Below are positions 1-7,880 of a DNA stretch of 64,000 nucleotides, piece by piece. Position 1 is the stretch's first letter. The number at the start of each line of letters is the position of its first letter. The stretch covers positions 62,001-126,000 of the forward strand of contig JAQWOV010000019.1 in assembly GCA_029245675.1 (NCBI GenBank), read 5' to 3'. Made by a program: the position numbers and the translations under genes. The DNA comes from Acidimicrobiales bacterium (GTDB lineage Bacteria > Actinomycetota > Acidimicrobiia > Acidimicrobiales > MedAcidi-G1). The notes below the pieces were generated by a model. It was not told the origin of the DNA, ran no database searches, and saw nothing but the letters and a program-made list of their open reading frames with translations.

Positions 1-1244
1 TAGCGCACATGGCGGCTCTTCGTTTTGGGCTCATTGTTGTTCCAGTAAACGGTTTGTATCAGAAAGCGGAGTTAGAACACGTTATAAATGACGCCTCCCC
101 ACGAGCCGCCCTAATTGATCACCCGCACTGGAAAGAATGGGTTGAATCCATAGATCAAAGCATTTATGTTTCAAGCACAACAGCAGATTTTCCTGCAGGG
201 CCCATAACAGAAATTGACCAAGTAGAGCCAAATGACCCTGCTCTCATTGTCTACACCTCTGGAACAACCGGAAAACCCAAAGGCGCTATTTTGTCTCAGA
301 GAAATCTATTAGCTGGAGCACATTCCGTTCGATTGGCATGGCGATGGGAAGAAGGCGACAGGTTGCTGCTGTGCCTACCACTATTTCATATGCATGGAAT
401 GGGGGTTGGATTACATGGAACCTTACTCGTAGGTTCGTCTGCAATTCTTCAAGACGGATTCCAAGTAGAAGAAGTAATTCAAGCGATCAATACTCATCAA
501 ACATCAATGTTTTTTGGGGTGCCAACTATGTATCACCGACTTGCTAGACATCCTCACGTTCAAGAAATGACCAAAATGAGGTTATGTGTTTCGGGTTCGG
601 CCCCCTTAGCCTCATCACTTCATAGAAAATTGAATGAAGTAGCAGGCATTGAAGTTTTAGAACGTTATGGGATGACTGAAACAGTGATGCTTGTCTCTAA
701 CCCATATTTGGGTGAACGAAGATCTGGAACAGTTGGCTTTCCGCTTCCGGGTGTGAAGATGAAAGTGGAAGAACAATCTGGAGAGATTCTGGTTAGTGGG
801 CCCAATGTTTTTGAAGGTTATTGGAACCAGTTAAGCACAAATCAGGAAGCATTCGTAGATGAATCAACTGAACGTTGGTTTCGCACTGGTGACTTAGGAA
901 AGCTAGATGAAGATGGCTTTTTGAAAATCATTGGGCGAAAAAAAGAATTGATTATCAGCGGAGGATATAACGTATACCCGCGAGAAGTAGACGACGTTCT
1001 CATCAATCATCCTGCTATCGAACAGGTAGCAGTGGCCGGGCTATCCTCCGAAGAGTGGGGTGAAGAAGTGACGGCTTGGATAGTTCCCACTTCACAAGAG
1101 AAAATCCCATCCCTTGAAGAGATACGAGAGTTCTGCCGACAATATTTAGCTGCTTATAAACTTCCTCAAAGATTAGTCATAGTAAATAACCTGCCAAGAA
1201 ATGCTTTGGGCAAGGTATTAAGACATGAATTGCGCGAGAATTGA
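1..1244 (+). CDS. matB: Acyl-CoA synthetase, malonyl-CoA-synthetase (MatB)-like, 5' truncated by window edge
   Basis: AMP-forming ligase that would activate a carboxylate (malonate is the best guess) to its CoA thioester through an acyl-adenylate. The frame is open to base 1 and about 90-100 residues seem to be missing compared with a MatB of about 500 residues, so the ATG at 9 is probably internal. Counting from that ATG, the P-loop YTSGTTGKPKG lies at residues 82-92, ERYGMTET at 219-225, and SNPYLGERRSGTVGFPLPGV at 231-250, which is very typical of MatB. Near the C terminus are GRKKELIISGGYNVYPREVD and the catalytic-lysine region LPRNALGKVLRHE. The DsbA-like gene starts 3 nt after the stop, so the two are probably co-transcribed. 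AMP-binding family is certain; malonate specificity is inferred from motif similarity. Confidence 0.8.
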   Translation, partial: AHMAALRFGLIVVPVNGLYQKAELEHVINDASPRAALIDHPHWKEWVESIDQSIYVSSTTADFPAGPITEIDQVEPNDPALIVYTSGTTGKPKGAILSQRNLLAGAHSVRLAWRWEEGDRLLLCLPLFHMHGMGVGLHGTLLVGSSAILQDGFQVEEVIQAINTHQTSMFFGVPTMYHRLARHPHVQEMTKMRLCVSGSAPLASSLHRKLNEVAGIEVLERYGMTETVMLVSNPYLGERRSGTVGFPLPGVKMKVEEQSGEILVSGPNVFEGYWNQLSTNQEAFVDESTERWFRTGDLGKLDEDGFLKIIGRKKELIISGGYNVYPREVDDVLINHPAIEQVAVAGLSSEEWGEEVTAWIVPTSQEKIPSLEEIREFCRQYLAAYKLPQRLVIVNNLPRNALGKVLRHELREN

Positions 1245-1247
1245 GAT

Positions 1248-1931
1248 ATGGATAAAACAAACAGCCCTACAAAAGTTGATTTTCACTTTGATGTAATGTG
1301 CCCTTGGGCATATCAAACTTCTTTATGGATGCGTGAAGTATCTAACAGGCGTGACATTGAAGTGAATTGGAGATTTTTCAGTCTAGAAGAAGTCAATTTA
1401 ACTGAAGGAAAAAAACACCCGTGGGAAAGAGATTGGTCCTACGGGTGGTCAATGATGCGTATAGGAGCACTCTTGAAGCGTCAAGATCCAGAACTTAACA
1501 ATGCGTGGTACCTTAAGGCTGGCACGGCTCTTCATGTAGAAGGCCGTAAAGCTCATGATCCAGATGTTGCAAGACAACTTCTTTCTGAAATCGATTTGGA
1601 TCCATCTTTTGTGGACGAAGCTCTTGAAGATTCAACCACGCACGAAGATGTGCATCAAGATCATAAACGAGTGATTGATTTAGGAGGATGGGGAGTCCCT
1701 ACTCTGGTATTCGAAAATGATCAAAAATTATTTGGCCCCGTACTAATTGATCCTCCAAAAGAAGAAGCGGCAGATCGTCTTTGGGACTTAGTCGTAGGTT
1801 GGCTTGAATTCCCTCACCTCTTTGAATTACAGCGGCCAAAAAGCGATGAAGACATGCAAGACATCGCCTCTGCCTTTCGCCCCTACGTTGAAGCACGCGA
1901 TTGGAACACTGTGGCTAATCCCACACGATAG
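1248..1931 (+). CDS. DsbA-family thioredoxin-fold oxidoreductase (Rv2466c-like)
   Basis: Cytoplasmic thioredoxin-fold protein of 227 residues with no signal peptide. The active-site motif CPWA (Cys18-Ala21) sits after the first beta strand (VDFHFDVM). The second cysteine of the CPWC seen in mycobacterial Rv2466c is replaced by Ala, giving a monothiol type, as in many actinobacterial relatives. A GGWGVPTLVF segment supplies the cis-Pro loop. The family includes mycothiol-dependent reductases and 2-hydroxychromene-2-carboxylate-isomerase-like proteins. The neighbouring maleylpyruvate-isomerase-type gene also belongs to a mycothiol-linked family. The fold is secure; the mycothiol dependence is inferred. 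Confidence 0.78.
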   Translation: MDKTNSPTKVDFHFDVMCPWAYQTSLWMREVSNRRDIEVNWRFFSLEEVNLTEGKKHPWERDWSYGWSMMRIGALLKRQDPELNNAWYLKAGTALHVEGRKAHDPDVARQLLSEIDLDPSFVDEALEDSTTHEDVHQDHKRVIDLGGWGVPTLVFENDQKLFGPVLIDPPKEEAADRLWDLVVGWLEFPHLFELQRPKSDEDMQDIASAFRPYVEARDWNTVANPTR

Positions 1932-1941
1932 GAATAGAAAA

Positions 1942-2751
1942 ATGATTGGGAAACAAGACGTTATTGAAGGGCTTGAGGAAGTATGGACAGCTTGGAAAGA
2001 TTTTGGTTCAAATCTTTCTGAAAAAGAATGGATGACTTCAAGTAGATGTCCGGGCTGGACAGTTAAAGACAATCTTGCCCATATTGTCGGAACAGAAAAT
2101 ATGTTGGCAGGTAATCCAGCACCAGAAAACTCAACTGAGGGTGAACATGTTAAGAACCCAATAGGTGCAGCAAATGAAAAATGGGTTGAATCATTTAGAA
2201 ACCTTCCTGGCGCTGAAGTTCTGAAAGCTTTCTGTGAAATCACTTCGGAACGACTAGAGGTGCTGCGGCAGTTAACAGAAGAAGAGTTTGCCAATGTGGG
2301 TTGGACGCCAGCGGGCGAAGCCCCTTATGGAAGATTTATGCAGATACGCATTTATGACTCCTGGCTTCACCTTCAAGATTGCCGTGAGCCGCTAGATAAA
2401 CCAGGTGACGAAGATGGAAAATCGGCGGAAATATCTGTTCAGGAAGTAACCCAAGCTATCGGTTACATAGTTGGCAAACGGGGAAAAGCTCCTCAAGGAA
2501 GCCGCGTTGAAATTTTACTTACAGGACCGATAGTAAAAACATTGAGAGTGTCAGTTGAAGAAAAAGCTGAACTCGTAGAGCTGTTTGATCAAGAACCTAC
2601 AGTTTCGCTAACACTGACCTCAACAGACTTTCTTGCACTCACTGGAGGGCGTCATGATCCAGTTCAATACATCAAGGACGGAAGACTTAGCCTTGGAGGA
2701 AACCAGGCTTTAGGAAAGCAAATATCAGAAAATTTATCCTTTACGATTTAA
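1942..2751 (+). CDS. Maleylpyruvate-isomerase/DinB-fold mycothiol-dependent-type protein
   Basis: Protein of 269 residues starting MIGKQDVIEGLEEVW. The segment CPGWTVKDNLAHIVGTENML matches the helical DinB-like metal-binding core of the MDMPI_N family, with a conserved His. The C-terminal part (from about residue 190) resembles the MDMPI C-terminal domain (ILLTGPIVKTLRVSVEEKAELV). Family members use mycothiol as cofactor; the substrate here is unknown. I chose ATG 1942, preceded by GGAATAG, because an upstream extension to 1804 would run deep into the DsbA-like gene. Likely fourth or third gene of a short + strand operon ending with msrA. Confidence 0.72.
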   Translation: MIGKQDVIEGLEEVWTAWKDFGSNLSEKEWMTSSRCPGWTVKDNLAHIVGTENMLAGNPAPENSTEGEHVKNPIGAANEKWVESFRNLPGAEVLKAFCEITSERLEVLRQLTEEEFANVGWTPAGEAPYGRFMQIRIYDSWLHLQDCREPLDKPGDEDGKSAEISVQEVTQAIGYIVGKRGKAPQGSRVEILLTGPIVKTLRVSVEEKAELVELFDQEPTVSLTLTSTDFLALTGGRHDPVQYIKDGRLSLGGNQALGKQISENLSFTI

Positions 2752-2761
2752 GTAGATTGAA

Positions 2762-3397
2762 ATGAAACGACAAACACTCCCCGAATCAAACGAGACACTA
2801 CCTGGAAGAGTTATTTCCATACCCGTTGAAGATCCTCATATCGTAAATGGCCGCAACTTAGAAGGCCCGTTTCCAGAAGAAACTGAAACTCTTGTAGTGG
2901 CTATGGGCTGTTTTTGGGGTGCCGAAAGAAAATTTTGGGAAACAGAAGGAGTTTGGGTAACTGCGGTTGGTTATGTAGGTGGAACAACTCCTAACCCCAC
3001 ATATGAAGAGGTTTGTACCGGATTAACTGGACATACAGAAGCGGTTTTGGTTGTGTTTGATCCACTCATCGTGTCTCTTGAAGAGATGCTTATAACTTTT
3101 TGGGAAAACCACGACCCTACGCAAGGGATGCGCCAAGGAAACGACATAGGCACCCAATATCGATCAGGAATTTATTTCAAGAACGCCGAACAACTGCATG
3201 CAGCACAAGCCACTAAGAATTCATTTAGTAAAGCTTTGGACGCTGCAGGTTATGGAACCATCACAACAGAAATTCAAGAATTAGATACGTTTTATTATGC
3301 TGAGAGAGGGCATCAGCAATACCTCGCTCGCAACCCTTTTGGTTACTGCGGTATTGGTGGGACCGGAGTAACTTGTCCCGTGGGAGTGATTAGCTAA
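2762..3397 (+). CDS. msrA: Peptide-methionine (S)-S-oxide reductase MsrA
   Basis: Repairs oxidised methionine in proteins, reducing the S-sulfoxide with thiols. The catalytic motif [12 protein letters not shown] starts at Cys50 and is followed by the typical [26 protein letters not shown] region. C-terminal Cys196 and Cys205 can act as resolving cysteines. At 211 residues it is a standard-length single-domain MsrA with an N-terminal extension of about 40 residues. Its stop codon (3395-3397) overlaps the stop codon of the convergent gene at 3394. Context with DsbA- and mycothiol-type genes suggests a thiol and redox repair group. Confidence 0.95.
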   Translation: MKRQTLPESNETLPGRVISIPVEDPHIVNGRNLEGPFPEETETLVVAMGCFWGAERKFWETEGVWVTAVGYVGGTTPNPTYEEVCTGLTGHTEAVLVVFDPLIVSLEEMLITFWENHDPTQGMRQGNDIGTQYRSGIYFKNAEQLHAAQATKNSFSKALDAAGYGTITTEIQELDTFYYAERGHQQYLARNPFGYCGIGGTGVTCPVGVIS

Positions 3398-4119
3398 GGA
3401 ACAAGAGAAGTCCAAGCGTTAAGAAGACTTTGATCACCGAAGAATTCCACCCCTGCGTCTCCTCGACGCCAAAGCCACAAAGCTAGATCTGAAGCGGCGC
3501 CTCGTGCAGCAACATCAGCTTTAGCATGCTCTTTCGTCACCACTAAATCGCTACCAGAAGAAGTTAATAGCCATTCCCCATCTGCGTCTGTGCAGTGAAC
3601 ATGAAGAGTGCCTTTCGGAAATTCAGCGACTGGTCCACCTATATGGAATTGCATGGCCATTTCAATTACTTCAGCCAGAGTGTCTAAAGAAATATCTGGA
3701 TGAATCTCTGCTTGTTTTCCTATAGCGTTTTCTGCATCCCACCGATGAATAGCAGTTTCGTGGGCCATACGTCTTATCCAAAACCCACAAGTTAAATCTG
3801 GAGACCAGTTCCAAGCAGGCTGAGTAGGGTCACATAGTGCTAGAGCCTCGTAAAGATTGCCGCTCGCAGTATTAGCTAAGGCTCTTAAATCTAAATCATC
3901 CTGTCCTTCAATAATCTCCGGCCGAGTCGGCTTCTCAGGATTAGTCGCTTTAACTTGAGCACAAGCGAAACTCCAGACCATGATTACATGATCCAAGAGA
4001 TCAGCATTATTCCAATCAGGACAAGCCAAAACCTGAGCTTCTGGTTCCTCAAGACAAGCAGCAACTAAAGCGTTCATGTCTTTTTCAAGGACACATGTGT
4101 AATCTTCCCTCGTAAGCAA
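3394..4119 (-). CDS. Maleylpyruvate-isomerase-family protein (second copy)
   Basis: About 241 residues, related to the protein at 1942: an N-terminal DinB-like part ([23 protein letters not shown]) and a C-terminal part with the motif [16 protein letters not shown], which is very typical of the actinobacterial MDMPI family. I place the start at TTG 4119, preceded by TTGGGAGAA, because the longer open frame (to 4308) would overlap the C-terminal coding region of the PAC2 gene. It lies 31 nt downstream of PAC2 on the same strand and is probably co-transcribed. Enzymatic substrate unknown; mycothiol use is inferred from the family. Confidence 0.7.
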   Translation of the reverse strand: MLTREDYTCVLEKDMNALVAACLEEPEAQVLACPDWNNADLLDHVIMVWSFACAQVKATNPEKPTRPEIIEGQDDLDLRALANTASGNLYEALALCDPTQPAWNWSPDLTCGFWIRRMAHETAIHRWDAENAIGKQAEIHPDISLDTLAEVIEMAMQFHIGGPVAEFPKGTLHVHCTDADGEWLLTSSGSDLVVTKEHAKADVAARGAASDLALWLWRRGDAGVEFFGDQSLLNAWTSLVP

Positions 4120-4150
4120 AAAATTCTCCCAACACTTTCTAAAGAGGTTA

Positions 4151-5023
4151 CTAGTCGCCGTCAGATCGATTGTGATCCCGAAGAAAAGCTTCAAATTCAG
4201 CAGCGAGATCATCGCCCGAGGGCATTGTTTCTTCTGACTGATCTGACTGCATTTCAAGACGACGAACATATGACGTGATTTCAGGGTCGCCGGCAACTGC
4301 TTCATCAACTCTTTTTTCCCAATCAGAAGCTTCTGAATCTAGTCCTGTATAGCCCGTATCAATTCCTGTAACCATTTCAAAACGCCTTAAAAGCGCACGA
4401 GTTGCCTTCGGATTAGGAGCATCAGGGATGTAATGAGGGACAGATACTCTTAAAGATAGAACGGGTATTCCAGCCTTATCCAGAGTGTCATGCAAAGCCC
4501 CAACGAGACCGGTTGGACCCTGATAAGAGGGCCGATTCAAGCCAAGCCGTTCTGCTAAATCATGATTAGTTGAACTGCCGATTATTGTGAGAGGTCGTGT
4601 ATGAGGAGTCATGCCAACCATAGAACCCAAGGTTGTTACTGTTTCAGCCTGAACTTCATGAGCCACTTCGGTTAAAACAGTTGAAAATGTTTTCCACCTA
4701 AGGTGAGGTTCAACCCCGGCAATGACTACTAAGTCTCTCTGACCCTCAGGGGTTTTAATGGCGTTTATTTCATTAGCAGGCCAGCGTAATTCTCGCTCAC
4801 CGTTTTCGCCGAATAAGACGGTGGGCCGTTCTTGCGTAAAGTCAAAAAAAGTTTCTGGATCTATTTCTCCCAGCTTCATAAAAGAGAAGTAACTGCTTAA
4901 CCACTCAAGGGCTGAAGTTGCAGCTCCTGAAGCATCAAAGAGACCTTTAAAAGCCACCGCTAAGACCGGTCTATCAAGACTAATGCTTGATTTAAAGTCT
5001 GAATTCCATCGCAGTTCAGTCAT
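4151..5023 (-). CDS. PAC2 (proteasome assembly chaperone 2) family protein
   Basis: Protein of 290 residues with the PAC2 hallmark N terminus (RPVLAVAFKGLFDASGAATSALEWL) and the family's conserved LGSMVGMTPHTRPLTIIGSS and GPTGLVGALHDTLDKAGIPVLSLRVSVPHYI segments. The C terminus carries PSGDDLAAEFEAFLRD, shared by actinobacterial PAC2 proteins. Eukaryotic PAC2 assists proteasome assembly, and many actinobacteria have a proteasome, but the bacterial role is not established. The ATG at 5023 is chosen because the alignable domain begins there; the longer frame to 5071 needs a TTG start. Confidence 0.8.
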   Translation of the reverse strand: MTELRWNSDFKSSISLDRPVLAVAFKGLFDASGAATSALEWLSSYFSFMKLGEIDPETFFDFTQERPTVLFGENGERELRWPANEINAIKTPEGQRDLVVIAGVEPHLRWKTFSTVLTEVAHEVQAETVTTLGSMVGMTPHTRPLTIIGSSTNHDLAERLGLNRPSYQGPTGLVGALHDTLDKAGIPVLSLRVSVPHYIPDAPNPKATRALLRRFEMVTGIDTGYTGLDSEASDWEKRVDEAVAGDPEITSYVRRLEMQSDQSEETMPSGDDLAAEFEAFLRDHNRSDGD

Positions 5024-5201
5024 ATATAAAGATTCGCATGTTGAACAGTTTGAGGAGGTGTCGGGAAACAAATTTTATGCAAAAAAATTTCATACTCAAT
5101 AACTCCGTAAAGTAGAAGTTCCCAAGATGTTTACAACTTTAAAAACCCTAGGGGTAGTGTTCAAGCATGGAAAATAGAGAACCTAGGTTCATAATAAAAA
5201 A
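5024..5201. promoter_or_regulatory. Divergent PAC2/NUDIX intergenic region with a 12-bp perfect palindrome
   Basis: This 178-base gap contains a perfect palindrome GAACCTAGGTTC at 5179-5190 and, about 35 bases upstream, a second CCTAGG-centred near-palindrome (ACCCTAGGGGT). A CATAAT -10 box at 5190-5195 lies 6 nt before the NUDIX ATG, suggesting a leaderless transcript whose promoter the palindrome overlaps. A repressor or activator site is an inference. Confidence 0.4.
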
Positions 5202-5996
5202 ATGGTGACTCCACGATCTGCATCTACCGTAGTCTTGCTCAGCAATAGACCTGACTTACATGTGCTTACAATACGACGAAGTGAAAAGCTTGCCTTCGCC
5301 CCCGGATACACAGCTTTCCCAGGCGGGGTAGTGGAAGAAAGTGATCGCGATAATCGTTGGGGAAAAATGGTCTCTGGTATCACTTCAGAAGAAGCAGATA
5401 AGAAATTGGAGGTAAGCGAAAATGGTCTTTCTTTTTTCGTTGCAGCGGCACGTGAAACAATTGAAGAAGTAGGAATTCTGGTTGGAACCAAGAATCAAAA
5501 ACTCCTCAAACATCGTCAAGAGCTCGAACGAAATGAGACGCTTTTGATAGACCTCTTATCGGGATCTGAAGGGTTAGATTTCAGTGAGATTCATCCAATA
5601 AGTAGGTGGATTACCCCAGAACCAAGCCCACGCCGATACGACACTTATTTTTTTATAGCCTCTGTGGATCCTGAGACTAATCCAGAGGTTGATGGTTTTG
5701 AGGCAATTGAGTCAAGTTGGGGGAGACCTTCTGAGATATTGGAGAATTGGAGAAATGGACTTCTGACAATGATTTCTCCCACACGTTCTGTGTTGCAGCG
5801 TCTAGAAACATATTCTTCAGTTGAAGATGTCATTACTGCAGCAAAAATGTCCAATATTCGACACAGAGTACGTATTGGAGACGAGTGGTCGGAGCGGGTC
5901 TATTTTCATGGAGAACAAGATTATGACAATCCAGCGTTGGTGGATAGCCTCGGATGGATGTGGTTACCAGCTTCAGGTGAGAGTTTAAAGAAATGA
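5202..5996 (+). CDS. NUDIX hydrolase, NUDT7/NUDT19-like with split Nudix box
   Basis: Protein of 264 residues. The first half of the Nudix box, FPGGVVEESD (about residues 39-48), and the second half, AARETIEEVGI (about 82-92), are separated by some 30 extra residues. Such an insert is known in NUDT19-type CoA/nucleoside-diphosphate hydrolases. The catalytic RExxEE is intact (R84, E85, E88, E89). Substrate is probably a nucleoside-diphosphate derivative such as a CoA ester, but this is inferred. The next gene overlaps by 4 nt (ATGA), so the two are translationally coupled. Confidence 0.78.
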   Translation: MVTPRSASTVVLLSNRPDLHVLTIRRSEKLAFAPGYTAFPGGVVEESDRDNRWGKMVSGITSEEADKKLEVSENGLSFFVAAARETIEEVGILVGTKNQKLLKHRQELERNETLLIDLLSGSEGLDFSEIHPISRWITPEPSPRRYDTYFFIASVDPETNPEVDGFEAIESSWGRPSEILENWRNGLLTMISPTRSVLQRLETYSSVEDVITAAKMSNIRHRVRIGDEWSERVYFHGEQDYDNPALVDSLGWMWLPASGESLKK

Positions 5997-6646
5997 ACGA
6001 CCCGCGTAACAGTATTGGATCAAACTCCAATAGGAATTGGGATTCGATACTGCCAATTCTTCTTTTCATAGTCTTAAATAGGTTTTTTGGACTTGCTTGG
6101 GGAGTAATTGGCGCGACACTTTGGGGGATTAAAGCCGTGGTGGGACGGCACCGAAGAGGCGAAATGATTGGAAGGTATTTACCTGGATTGATCGCATATT
6201 TGGTAGTTCGTGGAGTAATTGGAGTAATTACTGATTCAGAAGCTGTCTATTTTGGTATTGGAATAGGAACCAAAGCACTTATTGGGGTAGCGCTTATCGC
6301 TACCGTTTTTTCGAAACGTTCATTTGTTGAACGTTTTATGCATTACGTCATTCCATTTGATCAAGCAGTTCGTGATCATGAGGTATATCGCCGAGCAACT
6401 TCGCGCTTAACGGTTATTACGGGTGTATGGCAATTCATAACATCGGCTTGGGACATTTGGTTATTTCGTCAGACCTCTGTAGATGGATATTTAATTATTC
6501 GAACTCTCGTTGGGTGGCCAGCAGCCACAGTCGCTATTTTGGGTTCTCTTTTCTATTTGAACAGAGCGATGAGAGACATTCCTGGCTTTACAAGTGTTTT
6601 CGAGACTTTGGAACAGGCAGATAGAAAGCGTCGCGAATCAAGCTAG
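5993..6646 (+). CDS. DUF3159-like polytopic membrane protein
   Basis: Protein of 217 residues with about five hydrophobic segments, for example ILPILLFIVLNRFFGLAWGV and YLPGLIAYLVVRGVIGVI. The segments GVIGVITDSEAVYFGIGIGTKALIGVALI and FSKRSFVERFMHYVIPFD resemble the actinobacterial DUF3159 family, whose function is unknown. Its start overlaps the stop of the NUDIX gene and its end overlaps the convergent HD gene by 9 bases. No catalytic motif is visible. Confidence 0.6.
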   Translation: MNDPRNSIGSNSNRNWDSILPILLFIVLNRFFGLAWGVIGATLWGIKAVVGRHRRGEMIGRYLPGLIAYLVVRGVIGVITDSEAVYFGIGIGTKALIGVALIATVFSKRSFVERFMHYVIPFDQAVRDHEVYRRATSRLTVITGVWQFITSAWDIWLFRQTSVDGYLIIRTLVGWPAATVAILGSLFYLNRAMRDIPGFTSVFETLEQADRKRRESS

Positions 6647-7210
6647 TTCAAATCCACTAAAACGACTTGGTTTGCCAAGTACCTCGTAGACAAGAGGAGC
6701 GAATTCTTCGAGTGGCATCTCTTTATAGTCAGGATCGAAGCAGTTTTGGTCATATTCATGGCAAAAATGAGCACAATCATCAAACCACTCGTGTTCGCGA
6801 AAAATTTCTCTAGCATCACGGTCTCCACCCAAGTGATGAAAGTAGTAGTAGCCCTGAAATAATCCGTGATGTCGCACAATCCAGAAAATTCTTTCATCTA
6901 CGTACGGTTTCAAGATTTCAGATGCAACCGCAGAGTGATTTGCTGGCGCTATAGGGTCCGCAACGTCGTGAAAGAGAGCTGCGATGACCATTTCATCACT
7001 CTCCCCATTTTTCAACGCTCGAGTAGCGCTTTGTAATGAATGTCGGTACCGATCAATTTGATAGCCGAAAGTTGGCCCCTGCATTGAGCGTAAAGTTTCC
7101 ATTAGATAATCAGGAAGATGCTTTGAGGCATGAGCGTTGAATTCAGAGTCTATGAGCGCCCAATCTTCAGCAGTCCCATTTTCCATATGAGTAAAACTGA
7201 CGTATTTCAT
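6638..7210 (-). CDS. HD-domain protein, PhnZ/MIOX-like candidate diiron enzyme
   Basis: Protein of 190 residues. The ligand pattern is His57 (YRHSLQSA), His81-Asp82 (ALFHDVAD), His92 (ANHSAVASEIL) and His114-His115 (WIVRHHGLFQGYYYF), followed by an Asp-rich tail (YDQNCFDPDYKEMPLEEF). The paired HH followed by FQGYYYF resembles the HD mixed-valence diiron oxygenase group (PhnZ, myo-inositol oxygenase) more than classical HD phosphohydrolases. The substrate is not evident. It lies 66 nt downstream of cofC on the same strand. The family is well supported; oxygenase versus phosphohydrolase is open. Confidence 0.62.
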   Translation of the reverse strand: MKYVSFTHMENGTAEDWALIDSEFNAHASKHLPDYLMETLRSMQGPTFGYQIDRYRHSLQSATRALKNGESDEMVIAALFHDVADPIAPANHSAVASEILKPYVDERIFWIVRHHGLFQGYYYFHHLGGDRDAREIFREHEWFDDCAHFCHEYDQNCFDPDYKEMPLEEFAPLVYEVLGKPSRFSGFELA

Positions 7211-7276
7211 AGAAGTATTTCTATCACAAGGATTTCTTTAACATCTTTGCGGAACTAATAAATGTAGCTAATTGGC

Positions 7277-7840
7277 CTAAAAATCAATTCCGTCAAGATC
7301 TTCTGGCTCGTCTACATCATGATTCAGATTGGAATCAATGAGACTCCTCCAAGGAGCACCTGAATGTTCTGCTGCTAAAACATGACGTCCATATGATCCT
7401 GGCCCGTAGGAGAATTCAAACTTCACATTAGTAGGAATTGTCAACACTGGAGTTCCATCTTTGTGCCGATCTGGAACCAAGGTTATTCCATCAAAATCTG
7501 CACAATGAGAGAGTTGGGTAGCTTTTGGTAGGTCACCGTGGGCAATGATGACTTTTTCTACTCCTTTGTCCGCTAAAGCAGAAACCCCAGTTTCAACTGC
7601 AGTGTTTAAGCCAGGGTTATCAGCTCGGATAACTTCAGCTCCTTTTTCGCGAGCCCAAGCAGCGACTTCAGAATCATCACAGACTATTGCCACTGGCAGA
7701 GGCTGAGCAGCATCAAGGACTATTTCAGCCATTTTTTTAGCTAAATCAACTCGACCTTCTTCTGTCATCACTGTGGCAAGGCGAAGCTTGGCCTGGACGA
7801 AAGATTTCAAGGGGATGAGAACAAAAGTAGAATCGGTCAC
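7277..7840 (-). CDS. cofC: CofC/FbiD, phosphoenolpyruvate/2-phospholactate guanylyltransferase (coenzyme F420 biosynthesis)
   Basis: Transfers GMP from GTP to PEP or 2-phospho-lactate, an early step in F420 synthesis. Visible features are the nucleotide-binding start VLIPLKSFVQAKLRLA, the acidic AHGDLPKA segment, LVPDRHKDGTPVL, and FSYGPGSYGRHVLAAEHSG, all typical of CofC. I chose the GTG at 7840 (187 residues): a TACACT box lies exactly 7 nt upstream, matching the leaderless pattern elsewhere here. The alternative ATG 7879 would leave only 1 nt between divergent start codons. The two luciferase-like proteins in this window are plausible F420 users. Confidence 0.85.
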   Translation of the reverse strand: MTDSTFVLIPLKSFVQAKLRLATVMTEEGRVDLAKKMAEIVLDAAQPLPVAIVCDDSEVAAWAREKGAEVIRADNPGLNTAVETGVSALADKGVEKVIIAHGDLPKATQLSHCADFDGITLVPDRHKDGTPVLTIPTNVKFEFSYGPGSYGRHVLAAEHSGAPWRSLIDSNLNHDVDEPEDLDGIDF

Positions 7841-7847
7841 AATCGGC

Positions 7848-7873
7848 AGTGTAGAGGCCTCAGCGAATAGGAT
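7848..7873. promoter_or_regulatory. Divergent leaderless -10 boxes between cofC and the 458-residue gene
   Basis: TACACT on the minus strand (7848-7853) lies 7 nt before the cofC GTG. TAGGAT on the plus strand (7868-7873) lies 7 nt before ATG 7881. Only 40 bp separate the two start codons, so the two promoters overlap heavily and cannot both be occupied at once. The boxes are seen; promoter activity is inferred. Confidence 0.5.
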
Positions 7874-7880
7874 CAGCATT

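Noticed and set aside
1827-2294. 155-residue minus-strand open frame over the MDMPI-type gene
   Set aside because: Shadow frame; the plus strand has family motifs and the minus product shows none.
6644-6660. GTTCAAATCC resembling the T-loop of a tRNA
   Set aside because: It lies at the overlap of two coding genes and no acceptor or anticodon arms can be paired around it.
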